From positions 10,187,243 to 10,251,242 of the forward strand of contig NW_020654972.1 in NCBI RefSeq assembly GCF_003589595.1: a stretch of 64,000 nt of DNA. Reading direction: 5' to 3'. Numbering within the stretch: position 1 is the stretch's first letter; every line of letters starts with the position of its first letter. Shown here piece by piece: positions 1 through 10,599 of this stretch. The translations under genes and the position numbers were made by a program. Under the pieces are notes generated by a model, which saw only the letters and a program-made list of their open reading frames with translations, was not told the origin of the DNA and did not search any database. This DNA is from Hyposmocoma kahamanoa (Eukaryota; Arthropoda; Insecta; Lepidoptera; Cosmopterigidae).

Positions 1-845
1 TGTCACTGAGTTCAATCGGTTTTCAAGAGGTTAGTGCCTCGGGTAAGCCACCCTGGGTGCATATACAGTACTCTCCCTATTTTCCAGATAGGTACCGGAG
101 CAGCAAGGTACGCTCACTTCCCGAAAAACGGCGTCTCTTAAGTTCCCTATAACCTAAGCGGCTGGTGGGACCAGAGGATATCTAGCTCATATCTAGTAGT
201 GAGAAGAACAAGTGGGGTTGTATGAAATGACTGATGAATGTAAACGAAATTAGAAATAAAAATAGAGAGCTTTGCCAGGATCGTGGAAAGTGACAAATCA
301 AATAAAAAAAACCAATAATCTCTGCCAATGGGATTCCTAAAGGGGTGTATATGCATGTATGCCCCACAGTGAAATTTTTTCATGCGAGTTACGTATATAA
401 CACAAATAATCTTTACTAGCAGCTATGTAATTAACATTGTCATTATGACATAGACAGTAAACTTATTTGAAATTTCACTTGCAGAAATAAACTTGCACGC
501 AGCACTACGAAAGTTATGTTCATGAAGAGAATGGTGGCAAGTCACGCAACGCGCTGCAAATTCTTCGCAAGTGGAAATAAAATAAAAAAACTTTAAAATT
601 ACTTAAATGTTTCACTTTAATGTTCATGTCGTGTCCTAGAGTCGTGTTTAATTATTTTAAATTACTTCATTGCATTGCAAAACATTTTCATTATTTGTTC
701 GATAGAATTAATATTAATTTGTTGCGAGTTCGGTGGCGACTTTTTAAAATTAAATTGTATCAAGTTGATCTGTTTTTATTTATTAATTTTGTTTATGTGG
801 TCATGAAGAGGAGTTTATTGTAAGCATTTTATGAGTCTTTTCTAA
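1..845. other. AT-rich stretch, nothing recognised
   Basis: No protein family, RNA gene or repeat shared with the rest of the window was recognised here. The short reading frames show no conserved motif and overlap one another on both strands, as expected by chance in AT-rich DNA. Confidence 0.5.
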
Positions 846-847
846 TA

Positions 848-985
848 AAGCACACTCGTAGTCACGCACTAGGGAAACCCTGCATCATGGGTGCCATGGG
901 CAACAATAAATTACACCCAAAGTCACAAGACAAAAAAATGTTTGTGCCTTACAAATATTTGTCCCGGCCCGGGAATCGATCCGGA
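848..985 (-). repeat. SINE-A, partial copy
   Basis: Read on the minus strand it carries the SINE-A body: a tRNA-like B-box region close to 'ggttcgattccc' (here decayed), then the blocks meaning 'gggtgtaatttgtgg' and 'caggGtttccctagtgcg'. The tRNA-like 5' head with the A box is missing, so it is truncated at its 5' end (right side). It is more diverged than the copies at 11, 31, 52 and 56 kb. Confidence 0.75.
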
Positions 986-2330
986 GCCTATTTACGATTA
1001 AGATATAAATTTTCGTTTTGTTTTGTTATTTTGTTGAATTTTAAAGTTGGTTTTTGTCATGTGACAAAAATTTTGTATTTTTGTAGACTGTTAAACTAAT
1101 AAGTACAAAATAAAAATATAATAAGTTTTTTAAATTTTTTTTATTAATTTTTTTTTTCAAAAGACTTGTTTTTTTCATGTGCAACGTCACCATTAAAATA
1201 TTCATTTTGGGATCTCAAACTAAACGCGTAAATGTTTATGTCCTGCGCATGAGTGTGACCACCAGAAGGTTAACAATCTCTGTGTACAAATAATTGCATG
1301 TGGATATATTATTATATAAAAATTATGAAAACTGCAAACAAAGTTTTCATAATTTTCAAGGCAAGGCGAATCACGTTGATTCTAAATTCCTATTGCCAAG
1401 AAACAAATGCTTTGATTAAAACAAAGACACTAAATTATTTTTGTTGAAGTGCAGTCTCTGTTATTAACTAGCCTACGCGTAAATATTTCACAAAGTCTCT
1501 CGGGCAGGTGGAGCAGGTCGTAAATTTTAACTTTCAGCGTTATTTAAAACCAGATTAAAATACGCCGGTTGCGATGTGATGTAGGGGTAAAACCTTGGCC
1601 CTAATATGTATTTACGCCTGTACCGTCCTTTAGCAGTAAGTTAGGTGTAAAAAGATAGTAGAAGCAATTGTTTAGAACAATGCCTTAATTAGGTTTAACA
1701 ATAATAGTATGAAACAAAGAAAGATTTAGTGACGCTGTAAAACATTCTAAGGTAATGATGTGACGCTTACGTGTTTATATTTCAAGCATGTTTTTTTACT
1801 TTATCTTTTTGTTTATGAGTTTAAGCTCTAGACGGTTTACAGCCATGATTAGTAATGAGAAAAGACCCGCGGGTGTCATTTGGGGCATTATAGTCAAGTT
1901 CGCCTGCATGCATTTACGTGCAAGTGTGATAAAAATTATATTTCATAAATGAGTAACGAAACATTAAACCTTTTATGGCACACATGTTCTAGCGATCAAA
2001 AGTTGTTACAAACTCGGTCATAGCTCATTTCAACTTGTGTCAACAAGTTACAACTTGTTACCATTTAGTCTAAACTGTTGTGCCCAATAATGATGCTTTG
2101 CATTAAAATTCTCTTACCATCTAGGGTTGATTTATAAAAATATTTTACAAAGACGTGACGGAAATTTTTAAGCGCTCTTCTTCCTAAAAACTTTTAGGAG
2201 TAAAAAATTTGTACCAATAAGGTCATTTTATTGTTTGTCTTTAATCAAATTTGAATGTAGCTATAAAACTCTAATTATTAAAATAAAATACATTAGAGAA
2301 ATTTACAAAAACAATATTTTCCATGATACC
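986..2330. other. Intergenic stretch with one hairpin
   Basis: AT-rich DNA with no recognised gene. The only structured element is an inverted repeat at 1318-1333 and 1342-1357, with 15 of 16 positions pairing and an 8-base loop. It may be a decayed MITE end or chance; nothing shows transcription. Confidence 0.4.
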
Positions 2331-2337
2331 AGGAGCG

Positions 2338-2480
2338 AGTCGTGCGCTTGATTGTAAGCGACACGTCTATCCAAAGCAGTTGCGGTGCTACTCAGAACTT
2401 TTGTACTGCAACTGCGCCTGTCACCTTGAGAGTCAACGTGAGACATAAGTTGATATGTCCCTTGTGGCCAGTAATTTCAC
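2338..2480 (-). repeat. R1 repeat, A-tail-side fragment
   Basis: Plus-strand text contains the R1 blocks 'gtcgtgcgcttgattgtaag', 'cgacacg', 'gcgcctgtcaccttgag' and 'agacataagttgatatgtcc'. R1 is oriented by its A-tail, so this copy is on the minus strand. It is diverged and lacks the far end of the element. Confidence 0.7.
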
Positions 2481-2681
2481 AAAAGCTGTTTGCTGCACAG
2501 ATCCGACGTCGACAAGCACTCGATGGCGACTGACGGGGCAACAAGCGGGTCAAGATCTCGTTTAACCGGTGGGCAATTTGCAAATTTTGGGATAAATCTG
2601 AATTGATACCTAATAGGGCTTCAGTTGGAAACCAAAATTTTGCAGGTTCTCAGCAGTACTTTAATACAAACGTCGCCATAG

Positions 2682-2935
2682 TACCAGTAGAGTTTCATAT
2701 GAAAGAGTTCGTCCAGGGAAGTACTGTCACCTTACCTATTTCTACCGCCAAGCAGTAATATCAGCATTACTGCGTTCCGATTTTGAAGGGTATATTAACT
2801 GGCACATGGGACTTTTCAACTTATCTGTTCTTTGTGATTTGAATCTCAGTGGCACTGCAACTGTTATGGACAGGTGTGTCGCTTACCACTGGGACCACGA
2901 CTTGTTCGTTCCGTCACTAGGTATCAAAAAAAAAT
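2682..2935 (+). repeat. R1 repeat, near full length
   Basis: Starts at the usual R1 5' block 'cagtagagtttc', continues through 'gtccagggaagtactg', 'cattactgcgttccg' and 'cactgcaactgttatggac', and ends at 'cgtcactaggtatc' followed by an A-rich run. It sits inside the old repeat that is uninterrupted near 22.3 kb. Confidence 0.85.
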
Positions 2936-3037
2936 CTCCGTATTATTATAAAAATAATGTGCAAAGATAGACATTTTGTTCTTGAATAATTTATTTTAGA
3001 CTTATAATTAGGCCTATTTTTAGTAGTTTATTACATA

Positions 3038-4299
3038 CGGCACACAATATATGTTTCCGGAACTGGTCACTTACACAACAATATTTAAAAAGTAATTACA
3101 ACATTTGAAAACGGAACTCTTTGGCTGTAGAACACAGTGTGTTTCATCTGACTGTCACTTGTTTTTACATTGTGGCGTCATTTTTGAAATTGGTTGTCTA
3201 CATCACCTTGGATTTAACTTGTGAAAATTTTCGTAGTATGATTTTCTACGATTTTAAGTGTTATTTAATAGCTCAACGGAGCTTCACTCGACTTCAAACT
3301 GCTTTTGGCGAACAAGCACCATGCAAGACGACTATTTATAGCTGGTTTGCAGAATTCGAACGCGGTCGTGTGAATTTCAGTGACGAATTTCGTGATGATC
3401 GCCCGTCCACTGCTGTGAACAACAAAACCATCGATGCTATGCGTCGTATGATCAAAACAGACAGGCATGTGACATACCATGAGATTCGGGTATCTTTAGG
3501 CTTTTGCATGAGTCAAATACGATCAATATTACACAAACATTTGGGTGTGAAAAAGCTGTGCTCTCGGTGGATCCATACCATTTAACTGAGGCTCAAAAAA
3601 CGGATCGCGTCACTTGGTGCTATACCATGCTTACCAGGTTCAACGAAGGGGCGCCAAATTTGGTGTGGGACATAGTAACAGGTGACGAAACGTGGGTTTA
3701 TAGTCACAATCCCAAAACAAAGTAGCAATCGAGCGTATGGGCCGAGATGAGCCGTAACCAAACAAAGTGGCGCGCTTGCAAAGTGCCTCTAAGCGGATTA
3801 TTGCTTTTTTTTAAATAAAACTGGACACGTGGATACTTTTGCTTTGGAAAATCGTTGTACCGTGAATAGTGATTGGTACACGACCATTTGTTTGCCGGAA
3901 GTTATTGACAAACTCCGTAAAAGTAACCGTAAACGCTGTCATCTTGCACCAAGATAATGCCAGTTCTCACACGGCCAGACAGACAAATGAATTTTTGAAG
4001 GTGAACAACGTTGACCTTATGAGCCATCCCGCGTACAGTTCCGACCTGGCATCTTGTGACTTTTATTTATTTCCAAAAATTACGAACCAGTTACGCAGTA
4101 AGAGTCTGTCAAAGAGTATGAAAAATATGTTTCAGAGATTGTCACGAAGGAGTGGCATAAATGTTTTTAAAATTAGTTCATTCGTATGAAAAAGTGCATG
4201 CAACGCTGACGGAGAATATTTCGAGAAACAATAAATTCATTTCTGACCATTTATAGTATTTTTGTCTTATTCATTCCGGAAACTTATAGTGCGCCCCAC
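3038..4299 (+). mobile_element. Mariner transposon, full length, inactive
   Basis: About 1.26 kb, the usual size of a mariner. Imperfect terminal inverted repeats are visible: the left end around 3040-3062 shares 'tttccgga' and the preceding 'ggcacac' pattern with the reverse complement of 4272-4299 ('ggcgcac...tttccgga'). A TA lies at each junction. Inside is one transposase region in three broken frames. The paralogous repeat at 22.4 kb lacks the element and gives an empty site. Confidence 0.9.
3229..4195 (+). pseudogene. Mariner transposase pseudogene (D,D34D type)
   Basis: Would catalyse cut-and-paste of the mariner in which it lies. The N-terminal DNA-binding part is recognisable in 'SMIFYDFK', 'FGEQAPCKTTIYSWFAEF' and 'DRHVTYHEIRVSLG' (3237-3510). 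The catalytic part has 'DIVTGDETWVY' (about 3672-3705), 'LHQDNASSHTA' (about 3942) and 'YSSDLASCDFYLFP'. The last two catalytic aspartates are 35 positions apart, matching D,D34D. The gene runs through all three forward frames, with a frame change near 3580, a stop at 3723 and another change before 3869. No initiating ATG fits the family start. Certain as to family, certainly nonfunctional. Confidence 0.93.
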
Positions 4300-4469
4300 A
4301 TATAATCCAGTAAACGATTTCCTAGCGTATAACAAATTAGCACAGGCTTTGGACAATATCCTTAGGTGTATCGTATATTTTTTGTAAGATCGTTATTTAA
4401 TAGTAAATACTTAAACCATTTGATCTAGCAAAACAGTTTTTACCGCTTCTCATCAGGTAGCCACTAAGC

Positions 4470-4840
4470 TACCACCACGCTCACTTACCCCTAACTTAAA
4501 TTGTGAAAACAAAACAATTATATTTAATTACCAAATCGTGCATTATTAACTTAATAACACTAACACTAAACGACGGCCGTGTCCACTTCAACTAATTTCA
4601 AGTTGACACCATTTAAGTGCCCGGCAACTTGAGCGGGCTCAAATCAATTTACATGCCGTGACGTCACATCCAATATTGGGTAGTCGAGGGGTCTAGCCGC
4701 AAACCACTAGACAATATTCACCATCTCCATCCTGCTGTCACTTTTTATTGAAACAATTTGGAAAAGAATTTTCAAATGTTATTTCTGGATATTTTTGAAT
4801 CTAAATAAAATATAATTTTTGAGATAAAGTTTTTTTATGA
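4470..4840. other. Unrecognised intergenic stretch
   Basis: No gene or shared repeat recognised. It includes a TGACGTCA octamer at 4659-4666, which matches a CRE site, but one octamer without promoter context is not evidence of regulation. Confidence 0.35.
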
Positions 4841-4844
4841 TAGT

Positions 4845-5102
4845 AAGCGTGTGCCTGGTGGTAAGCGATACGGCTGTCCATAACAGTTGCAGTGTCCCTC
4901 ACAGCTTCGCTTCATCGCAAAGATCTGAGAGACACTGCTACCGTGCCCGTCACCTTGAGACATAAGTTGTTAAGTCCCAGGTGCCTGTAATTTCAGTAGC
5001 ACCCTTATCCTTCAAAACCAGAACAGCGGCAGAAATAGGCAAAGTGGCAGTACTTCCCTGGGACAAACTCTGTCACAAGGTGCTCTACTGCTTATAAAGT
5101 AG
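4845..5102 (-). repeat. R1 repeat, near full length
   Basis: Carries 'gtgcctggtggtaagcgata', 'cataacagttgcagtg', 'caaagatctgagagacactg' and 'ggtgctctactgct'. The central 'taatgctgacattactg' block is deleted, joining 'aaaaccagaacagc' to 'ggcagaaatagg'. Confidence 0.85.
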
Positions 5103-5999
5103 TTGCAACAATTAGCATTCATAATAAATAACCTTGAAGGCGGATTCAAACTATCCAGCGCGTGGTGGTTACAACAATAGGCAATAGAAACAAAAATGTT
5201 TCGACTTCAATTTCACGTATTGTTACGGTGAAGCCGGCGTCGAAAGTAGAGCAAACAGCAGGTTAAACAAACTTTAAATGTCACGCGGCAAATTCACAGA
5301 GAGACCGCCATTATTTACTTTCCAAGCGTCTCACACATAAAAGCCCATCTTGTCAATGGGCGTTAGTTTAAAAAGCATTGACCATTGACTTCACTCCTTA
5401 TTTTGATATGGTAACCCTAATGCCAACAAACATTATGTCATAGGACTACGTCAGACAACTAATTGAACTGAACAATTAAAAAGAAATTCATCCAATTCGT
5501 ATCTGTCAATGATCCGGCTCTTGTAGGATCAAAGATGTTCGGTGTTCTTGATCTGTGGACATTCGTTCGCGTGGAAGTTCTTGCTCAGGATCGAAATTGA
5601 AACGCTTGTTCAAGTGACTTGCTACTGACTAGATTTTTTGATCGACATGTTTCTACTTAAATACTAATTGTAGTCTCTCAACTAGCACAGGTGTCGGCGA
5701 GTAGACGGTCAGCGTGGTGCGTGAGGCGCAGGGGGCGGTAACTCTGATACGGTGTGCGGGGTGCGGAGGACGGTGACGCGCTCTCGTGCGTCTCGGTGTA
5801 CGAAACAGTATCAGTTCCGAATCCGAGCAATGACGATCCGAAACGTCATAGGGATCATTGTATTAGGTGCATGAGCGATATTCGAAGTGGGTCCGAGTTT
5901 TCTGAGATTTGTATAGTCTCGATATCGGAATGAATACGAATGGGATGCAGTACGTAGCTAATAGTTAATACGATTCGTGGATAACTTAGTAGGTAACTC
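5103..5999. other. Intergenic, with GC-rich patch 5690-5830
   Basis: Mostly unremarkable sequence, then a locally GC- and CpG-rich patch around 5690-5830. No coding frame with a recognisable domain crosses it. It could be a 5' end of a retroelement or a promoter relic; I cannot tell which. Confidence 0.3.
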
Positions 6000-6350
6000 G
6001 TCTTTTTTTTATAAATAATAAGTGCGCATTTTACCTCCATCTCACCTGATGGAAAGTGACGATAAGGTCGACGATGGAGCATACACACCTAAATAATGCC
6101 TATTCACTCTCGCCTTGTCAGGCCCAAGTTATAACGTTCAGGAAACAAGTCTGCAGGTAGGGTATTCCACTTCATAGCCGTTCGCCTTATAAATAAAAAG
6201 CATAACGTTTCGTGTGAATCTTTGGAATATCCACAATATAGGGGTGAAACCTAAGCCTACGCCTAATCCCCCGGTGATGGACCTTTCCATTAAGCGAAAT
6301 TAAATCGTGTAATGCCATCGCACACTCTCCGTGATATATCCTGTAAAATA
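6000..6350 (-). mobile_element. LINE 3' end (same family as 7190-8075)
   Basis: Begins on the plus strand with a T-run that reads as the A-tail, then 'aagtgcgcattttacctcc', 'ctgatggaaagtgacgat' and 'gccgttcgcc', matching 7200-7545 almost throughout. This is the 3' UTR plus last codons of a non-LTR reverse transcriptase. It is truncated at its 5' side (right), near 'ccgtgatatatcctgtaaaa'. Confidence 0.85.
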
Positions 6351-6351
6351 C

Positions 6352-6960
6352 TTAAATTTTTAGGAGTCGTGTTTTCACACTGTATAGTGTACATCCTCAG
6401 TTTTACTATACATTTTTTTCCCAAGTGATTGATTCAACACTTCCACTGTTATGCGGATTCAACCAAAGCTATTTGGGATTATGTAGACTCTTACTGCTTT
6501 ATAGGCTGGTGCGCGCTTGATGACAGCTTACACAAAAGTAGCACTTGTCGCTCTGCCACAGCTCATTTTCCTAGTGTTTGATGTGGATCAGACACTGGAT
6601 AGTAGCCTCTAAAATATTTTACGCCTTTTCATGCTCTAGGGATCGAGGAATGTCAATCTTTCGCGTACACTGTAATCTTCAGTCCTAAAGGTATTTTTAC
6701 GACTTTCATTTTCGTCACAGGAACATAAATAAAATCTCTGTCGCTTTGGAATGAAAATTATTCAAATTCGGTTTGTGTAAACCGTAATCTAAATTTGTCT
6801 TCGACATCGTAGGTCTGTCTTTCGGGCTCGGTCTAATTTGCCCCGTCACAATAAGGTTGATATTGTCTTAACCAAGGGTAATTTGACTTTGTCGAACTAT
6901 AAGTTACTGTGATTCAAATATGCGGTCAAATCTTTTAACATTTTTAAAAATTAAATAGTA
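6352..6960. repeat. R5 repeat / duplicated block, copy 1
   Basis: Starting at 'aggagtcgtgttttcacac', this block matches 13994-14590 nearly base for base, including a long identical run around 'ccgtaatctaaatttgtc'. The first part also recurs at 24693-24850. No protein similarity was recognised. In both long copies the same R1 and LINE fragments follow directly. Confidence 0.8.
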
Positions 6961-6984
6961 CACACCCGATTTCAAATTGTGCTT

Positions 6985-7190
6985 GCCTTTTTTTATAAGA
7001 CGGAACGAAATAGTCCCGCGCCTGGTGGTAAGCGACACGCCTATCCGTAAAAGTTGTAATGCCTCTCAGAGCTTTACATCGCAAAGATCGTATCGGCACT
7101 GCTATTACGCCTGTCACCCTGAGATATAAGTTCACAAATTCCATGTAGCTGTTATTTCACCAGCACCCTTCTAAACTGAAACGCAGTATT
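6985..7190 (-). repeat. R1 repeat, partial
   Basis: Contains 'gcgcctggtggtaagcgaca', 'ctcagagctttacatcgc', 'gcctgtcaccctgagatata' and 'caccagcacccttc'. It stops near 'gaaacgcagtat', where LINE sequence begins. The copy at 14600-14795 stops at the same base, so both descend from one event. Confidence 0.85.
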
Positions 7191-8075
7191 TTTTTTATAA
7201 ATTATAAGTACGCATTTGACCGCCATCTCACTTGATGGAAAGTGACGATGAGGTCGACGACGGAGCATACGCACCTAAATAATGCCTATTCACTCTCGGC
7301 CCTTGAAAAGGCCCAAGTTATAATGTTCAGGGAACAAGTCTGCAAGCAGAGAATTCCACTCCATAGCCGTTCGCCATATAAATGTGGAAGCGTAACGCTT
7401 CGTGTGAATCTTTGGAATATCCATAACATAGGGGTGAAACCCAAGCCTACGCCTAGTCCCCCGGTGATGGAAAGGGGAAGGCGGAATTAAATAGTGTAAT
7501 TCCATCGCACACTCTCCGTGATATATCCTGTAAAATACCGATTAGCAGGCAACTTTACGGCAGTGTTCAAGGCTCTGTAGCTTCGCCCCCACTAATTCTG
7601 AGTATCCTACAGCCTCTTGGCACGGTTTTCAGTTGAATTCAAAGTGGCCAGTTGACATGTAGCAGAGTCATCCCTAAGGTGGCAGCAATACTCCATGCAC
7701 GATCGGACTTGTGCTTGGCTTGGTACAGCTGAAGCAACTGTCCCGGTGTAAAGTAACGCTTCACCCTGGAAAGGATGCCAAGCTTCCTTGCTGCATTTTT
7801 GGCCGTGATTTCAGTGTATCTGTCGAAGTTTAAATTGGACGAAAAGTCCATTCCAAGTAGCCGGAGATAGTCGGCTATCGGTATGGATATATCACGAAAA
7901 GTCGGAATCAGCTCAAAGGGACTCCGTTTTGTGGAAAATAGACACTCCTGCGTTTTGGTAGCGTTAAATTTGACAAGATTGGCATCGCCGCAATCGGAGA
8001 CTGCCTTGAGCATCAAAACCAAACGGCTAACCATGGACTCTCGACAAGACTGGATTTCCTCTCCTCGCATTGATC
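7190..8075 (-). pseudogene. Non-LTR retrotransposon reverse transcriptase, 3' part
   Basis: Minus-strand fragment of a LINE second open reading frame. The upstream piece (8070-7639) shows the post-catalytic RT region with 'LVKFNATKTQECLFS', 'LLGMDFSSNLNF' and 'KLGILSRVKRYFTPGQLLQLY'. The downstream piece (7505-7290) has 'IPPSPFHHRG', 'HPYVMDIPKI', 'TKRYASTFI' and 'WNSLLADLFPEHYNLG', the usual C-terminus. The two pieces are in different frames, with decay around 7510-7640. The catalytic palm and everything upstream are absent (5' truncation near 8075). It looks like a Jockey/CR1-group element; the exact clade is not settled. The A-tail is the T-run near 7190. Confidence 0.9.
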
Positions 8076-8083
8076 GTCTGTGA

Positions 8084-8655
8084 AATAAGGATAATATTAG
8101 CTAGGATTTATCCTTTTATGAAGCATATTATGTAAACAACAAATTGAATTCTACTACATTACACTTAAAGCGATAACTGGCTCCGACATACATTTATTGT
8201 TACACAATTTACATCATTGTGTAAACAGTAATATAAAACGCTATAACGCCTAACACTTACCCCTACACGGATGTTGCAAAAGCTTAACTTAGTAAACATA
8301 ACGATGTGCTCATTACAGGGCAAAGTTAGTTAAGTAATTGCTTACTTAAGTATGGCAGCTATACTTCCTGTCAACGAAGTTTATTAATTTTATCATTAAC
8401 TGGAATCCTCTAAATTAAGTGTCAATTCCCAGGAGATATTTGTATTCTTGGAACGAGTGTTAAATAAGTCAAGTGGATGTTTCCTTACAGAGTACGGGTT
8501 TTAACAATGGAAAGGGTTTTATTTTTTGGTCATCATGTCATTATATACCGGAGTCAAAACATCACCTTATTCATGTTAGGCAATCATTCTTCATCATCAT
8601 GTCAGTTTATTATCGGGCAATTTGATAGTCAAATTAGCATAAAATATTGCTTTTT
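8084..8655. other. Unrecognised intergenic stretch
   Basis: AT-rich sequence between two minus-strand LINE fragments. No motif or shared repeat recognised. Confidence 0.4.
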
Positions 8656-8659
8656 TTAA

Positions 8660-9125
8660 ACTAACAATCGCAGTTTCAGTTTACGAAACGCAAAGACTGC
8701 ACCACTCAGTCTATAACACAGTCTGTCAATATGGCACTTCCAGTTAAGGTTCGAGTCCAGAGTGAAGTCAAGGAACTTACTCTCATTGCATACCGGCATC
8801 GGATTGCTTGTTACACACGGAGGAACTGTGAGACCTCGACCCGAGAAAACCATGATGTTGGATTTAGTGATATTCAGCAGCAACCCATTCGATGAAAACC
8901 ACATTTGGAGCTGCTCACACCCTGCATTGATTCTCTCTCCCAGCTGATCGTACGTGCGCGCGCTATGAGTATGACGTGTCATCTGCAATAATATGGAGAG
9001 GCCGGCTGTGACGGCAGTGGGAGGGTCATTTGTGTATAATAGAAAGAACGTGTTTCCTAAGGCAGACCCTTGGGAAATTCCTAAATTCACACTACCACGA
9101 ATGGACTCTAGTCTTTTACCGTTCG
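8660..9125 (-). pseudogene. Reverse transcriptase palm fragment of a second LINE
   Basis: A minus-strand frame has 'LGISQGSALGNTFFLLYTND' (RT motif around the QG), then 'QLQMWFSSNGLLLNITKSN', 'FLDFTLDSNLNWKCHIDRL' and 'LSGAVFAFRKLKL'. This is the catalytic half of a non-LTR reverse transcriptase. The catalytic motif near 8985 reads IADDTS only in another frame; in the main frame it is disrupted, so single-base indels flank the active site. The region after the palm overlaps in function with 8070-7639, so this is a different LINE and not the upstream half of that one. Confidence 0.88.
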
Positions 9126-10325
9126 GGGATAAATTAATAATAATAATAATATATATAAATAATAATTGAATAAAGGACAATGATAAAGAAATGAAATGAA
9201 TTTTTAAATATATTGCAATATTTAAAAATAACCCTGAATAATTACAACGTGTTCAAACTAAGACGTACCTAAACCAAGTACTTCGTCTTCGTCGCCACTT
9301 TGCAAAGCAAATGTATACACAGTATACACACAAAGTAAGTCGGGAAAGTACACACAATGTAAGTCGGTAAACAAACTGAAGCAGAAATATGTGATGTTCA
9401 TTAGTTGCGCCACGTTCAGGCCAGTTTTACCTGCCTCTTAATAGCCGATCGTTACGCTAGATTGCTATTTGTAGTGATGTCATTTTTAATATCGATAAAC
9501 ATGAGAATTATTAATAAATAAATAAACTAATAATAAAATGCAATGCAGAACAGAATGGCGTGTTAATGAATCCGAAAGATTGTTTGTTTAATGAATCAAT
9601 CAATTTATTTTTCACGCCACAAGCTCGGAAAGGCTTTCTTTCTCATTAGAAATCTGCGCGCAAAAGCATTTTGAAATACGAACTTGACGATGGACTGTGG
9701 TGCACCTCTCTTTTTCTTACTACGAAAAAAGATAACGACACATTCAACGCGATTTGTCGTACATTACATATTTATGTAATATAAATCCGTTGGTTTGTTT
9801 TATTATTATTGTTGACATTAAATTGACAATGACAACTAATTGCGTTTATTAAACTTTATTACTATATTAAGAACTAAAATAATTACAAAATTATAAGTAC
9901 AGGCAAGAATAAAAATTAATGAGGTGCAAACTCGGAACGCATCCGAAGGTAAACTTTTTTTTTGACTAAAAAAAAACTGATGTTTTATAGTTCAACTGTT
10001 TTTCTTTCATTTACTATTTTCCTCGCTATAGTGACGTGAAAAGTTGTGTGTTTCGCTCGGCAACAAAGCAGTTTGAAACCCTCGCTACGTTCAGGAATCT
10101 ATATTTCATCCTTCGCTTGCTCAGGTTTGAATACAAGCACACGGTCAAACAACAACTTTGCAGCCTTAGCTTAAATAACTAAAGTTGTCGTAATAATATA
10201 CAACATTACGTTCTTATTTTAAATAAATTATAGTATGCAATTATATATAGGTACGTAATTCAAATGTTAATTACAATTACTAATTAATTTTCAAATAATA
10301 TTGAAAATAATGCAAGTAACATAAA
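9126..10325. other. AT-rich intergenic stretch
   Basis: Begins with short TAA/AT microsatellite sequence (9128-9165). Between 10020 and 10150 two short runs resembling 'ccctcgctacgttcagg' and 'ccttcgcttgctcagg' hint at an internally repetitive old element. No gene recognised. Confidence 0.4.
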
Positions 10326-10329
10326 GTAA

Positions 10330-10515
10330 AATCCATCATCATCGTCAACTCATTTGTACGTCCCATTGCTGGGCACGGGTCTCCTCTCAGGCGAGGGATT
10401 AAGTTTTAGTCCACCACGCTGGCCTAATGCGCGTTGAAGACGACCTTTTCTGAAGGCTGTGAATATTCTTCGAAGAGCTGGTTTCATCACGTTGATTTTC
10501 TTCACAGAAAAGCTC
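10330..10515 (-). mobile_element. RTE-type LINE 3' end or derived SINE
   Basis: On the plus strand: 'catcatcatcgtcaac', 'cccattgctgggcac', 'ctcctctcaggcgaggg' and 'ccaccacgctggcc'. These blocks, read in reverse, match 57425-57520 ('gggccggtgtggcggatta', 'cgaggagatccg'). The arrangement with a terminal ATG/CAT repeat is that of the widespread lepidopteran RTE 3' terminus, from memory. Confidence 0.75.
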
Positions 10516-10555
10516 GTGGTAAATTTCTAATTAAAGTAAACTTACATTAAATAGT

Positions 10556-10596
10556 TTTTTAAATTAAAAAGTGCGCATTTCGCCTCCATCTTACCG
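10556..10596 (-). repeat. Short LINE 3' terminus
   Basis: 'aaaaagtgcgcatttcgcc' plus 'tccatctta' matches the last about 40 bases of the LINE family at 6000, 7190, 14800 and 41465. A severely truncated insertion. Confidence 0.65.
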
Positions 10597-10599
10597 AAT

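Larger units (their letters stand above)
2590..4460. repeat. Old host repeat split by R1 and mariner
   Basis: Segments 2625-2665, 2940-3037 and 4303-4455 align in order with the continuous sequence 22260-22560. Shared landmarks are 'ggaaaccaaaatttt', 'aatgtgcaaaga', 'ggcctattttt', 'gacaatatccttaggt' and 'atttgatct'. In this copy an R1 element (2682-2935) and a mariner (3038-4299) interrupt it. The family is unclassified. Confidence 0.75.

Noticed and set aside
3121..3228. Upstream extension of the transposase frame
   Set aside because: The residues before about 3229 do not resemble mariner transposase and lie in the untranslated leader of the element.
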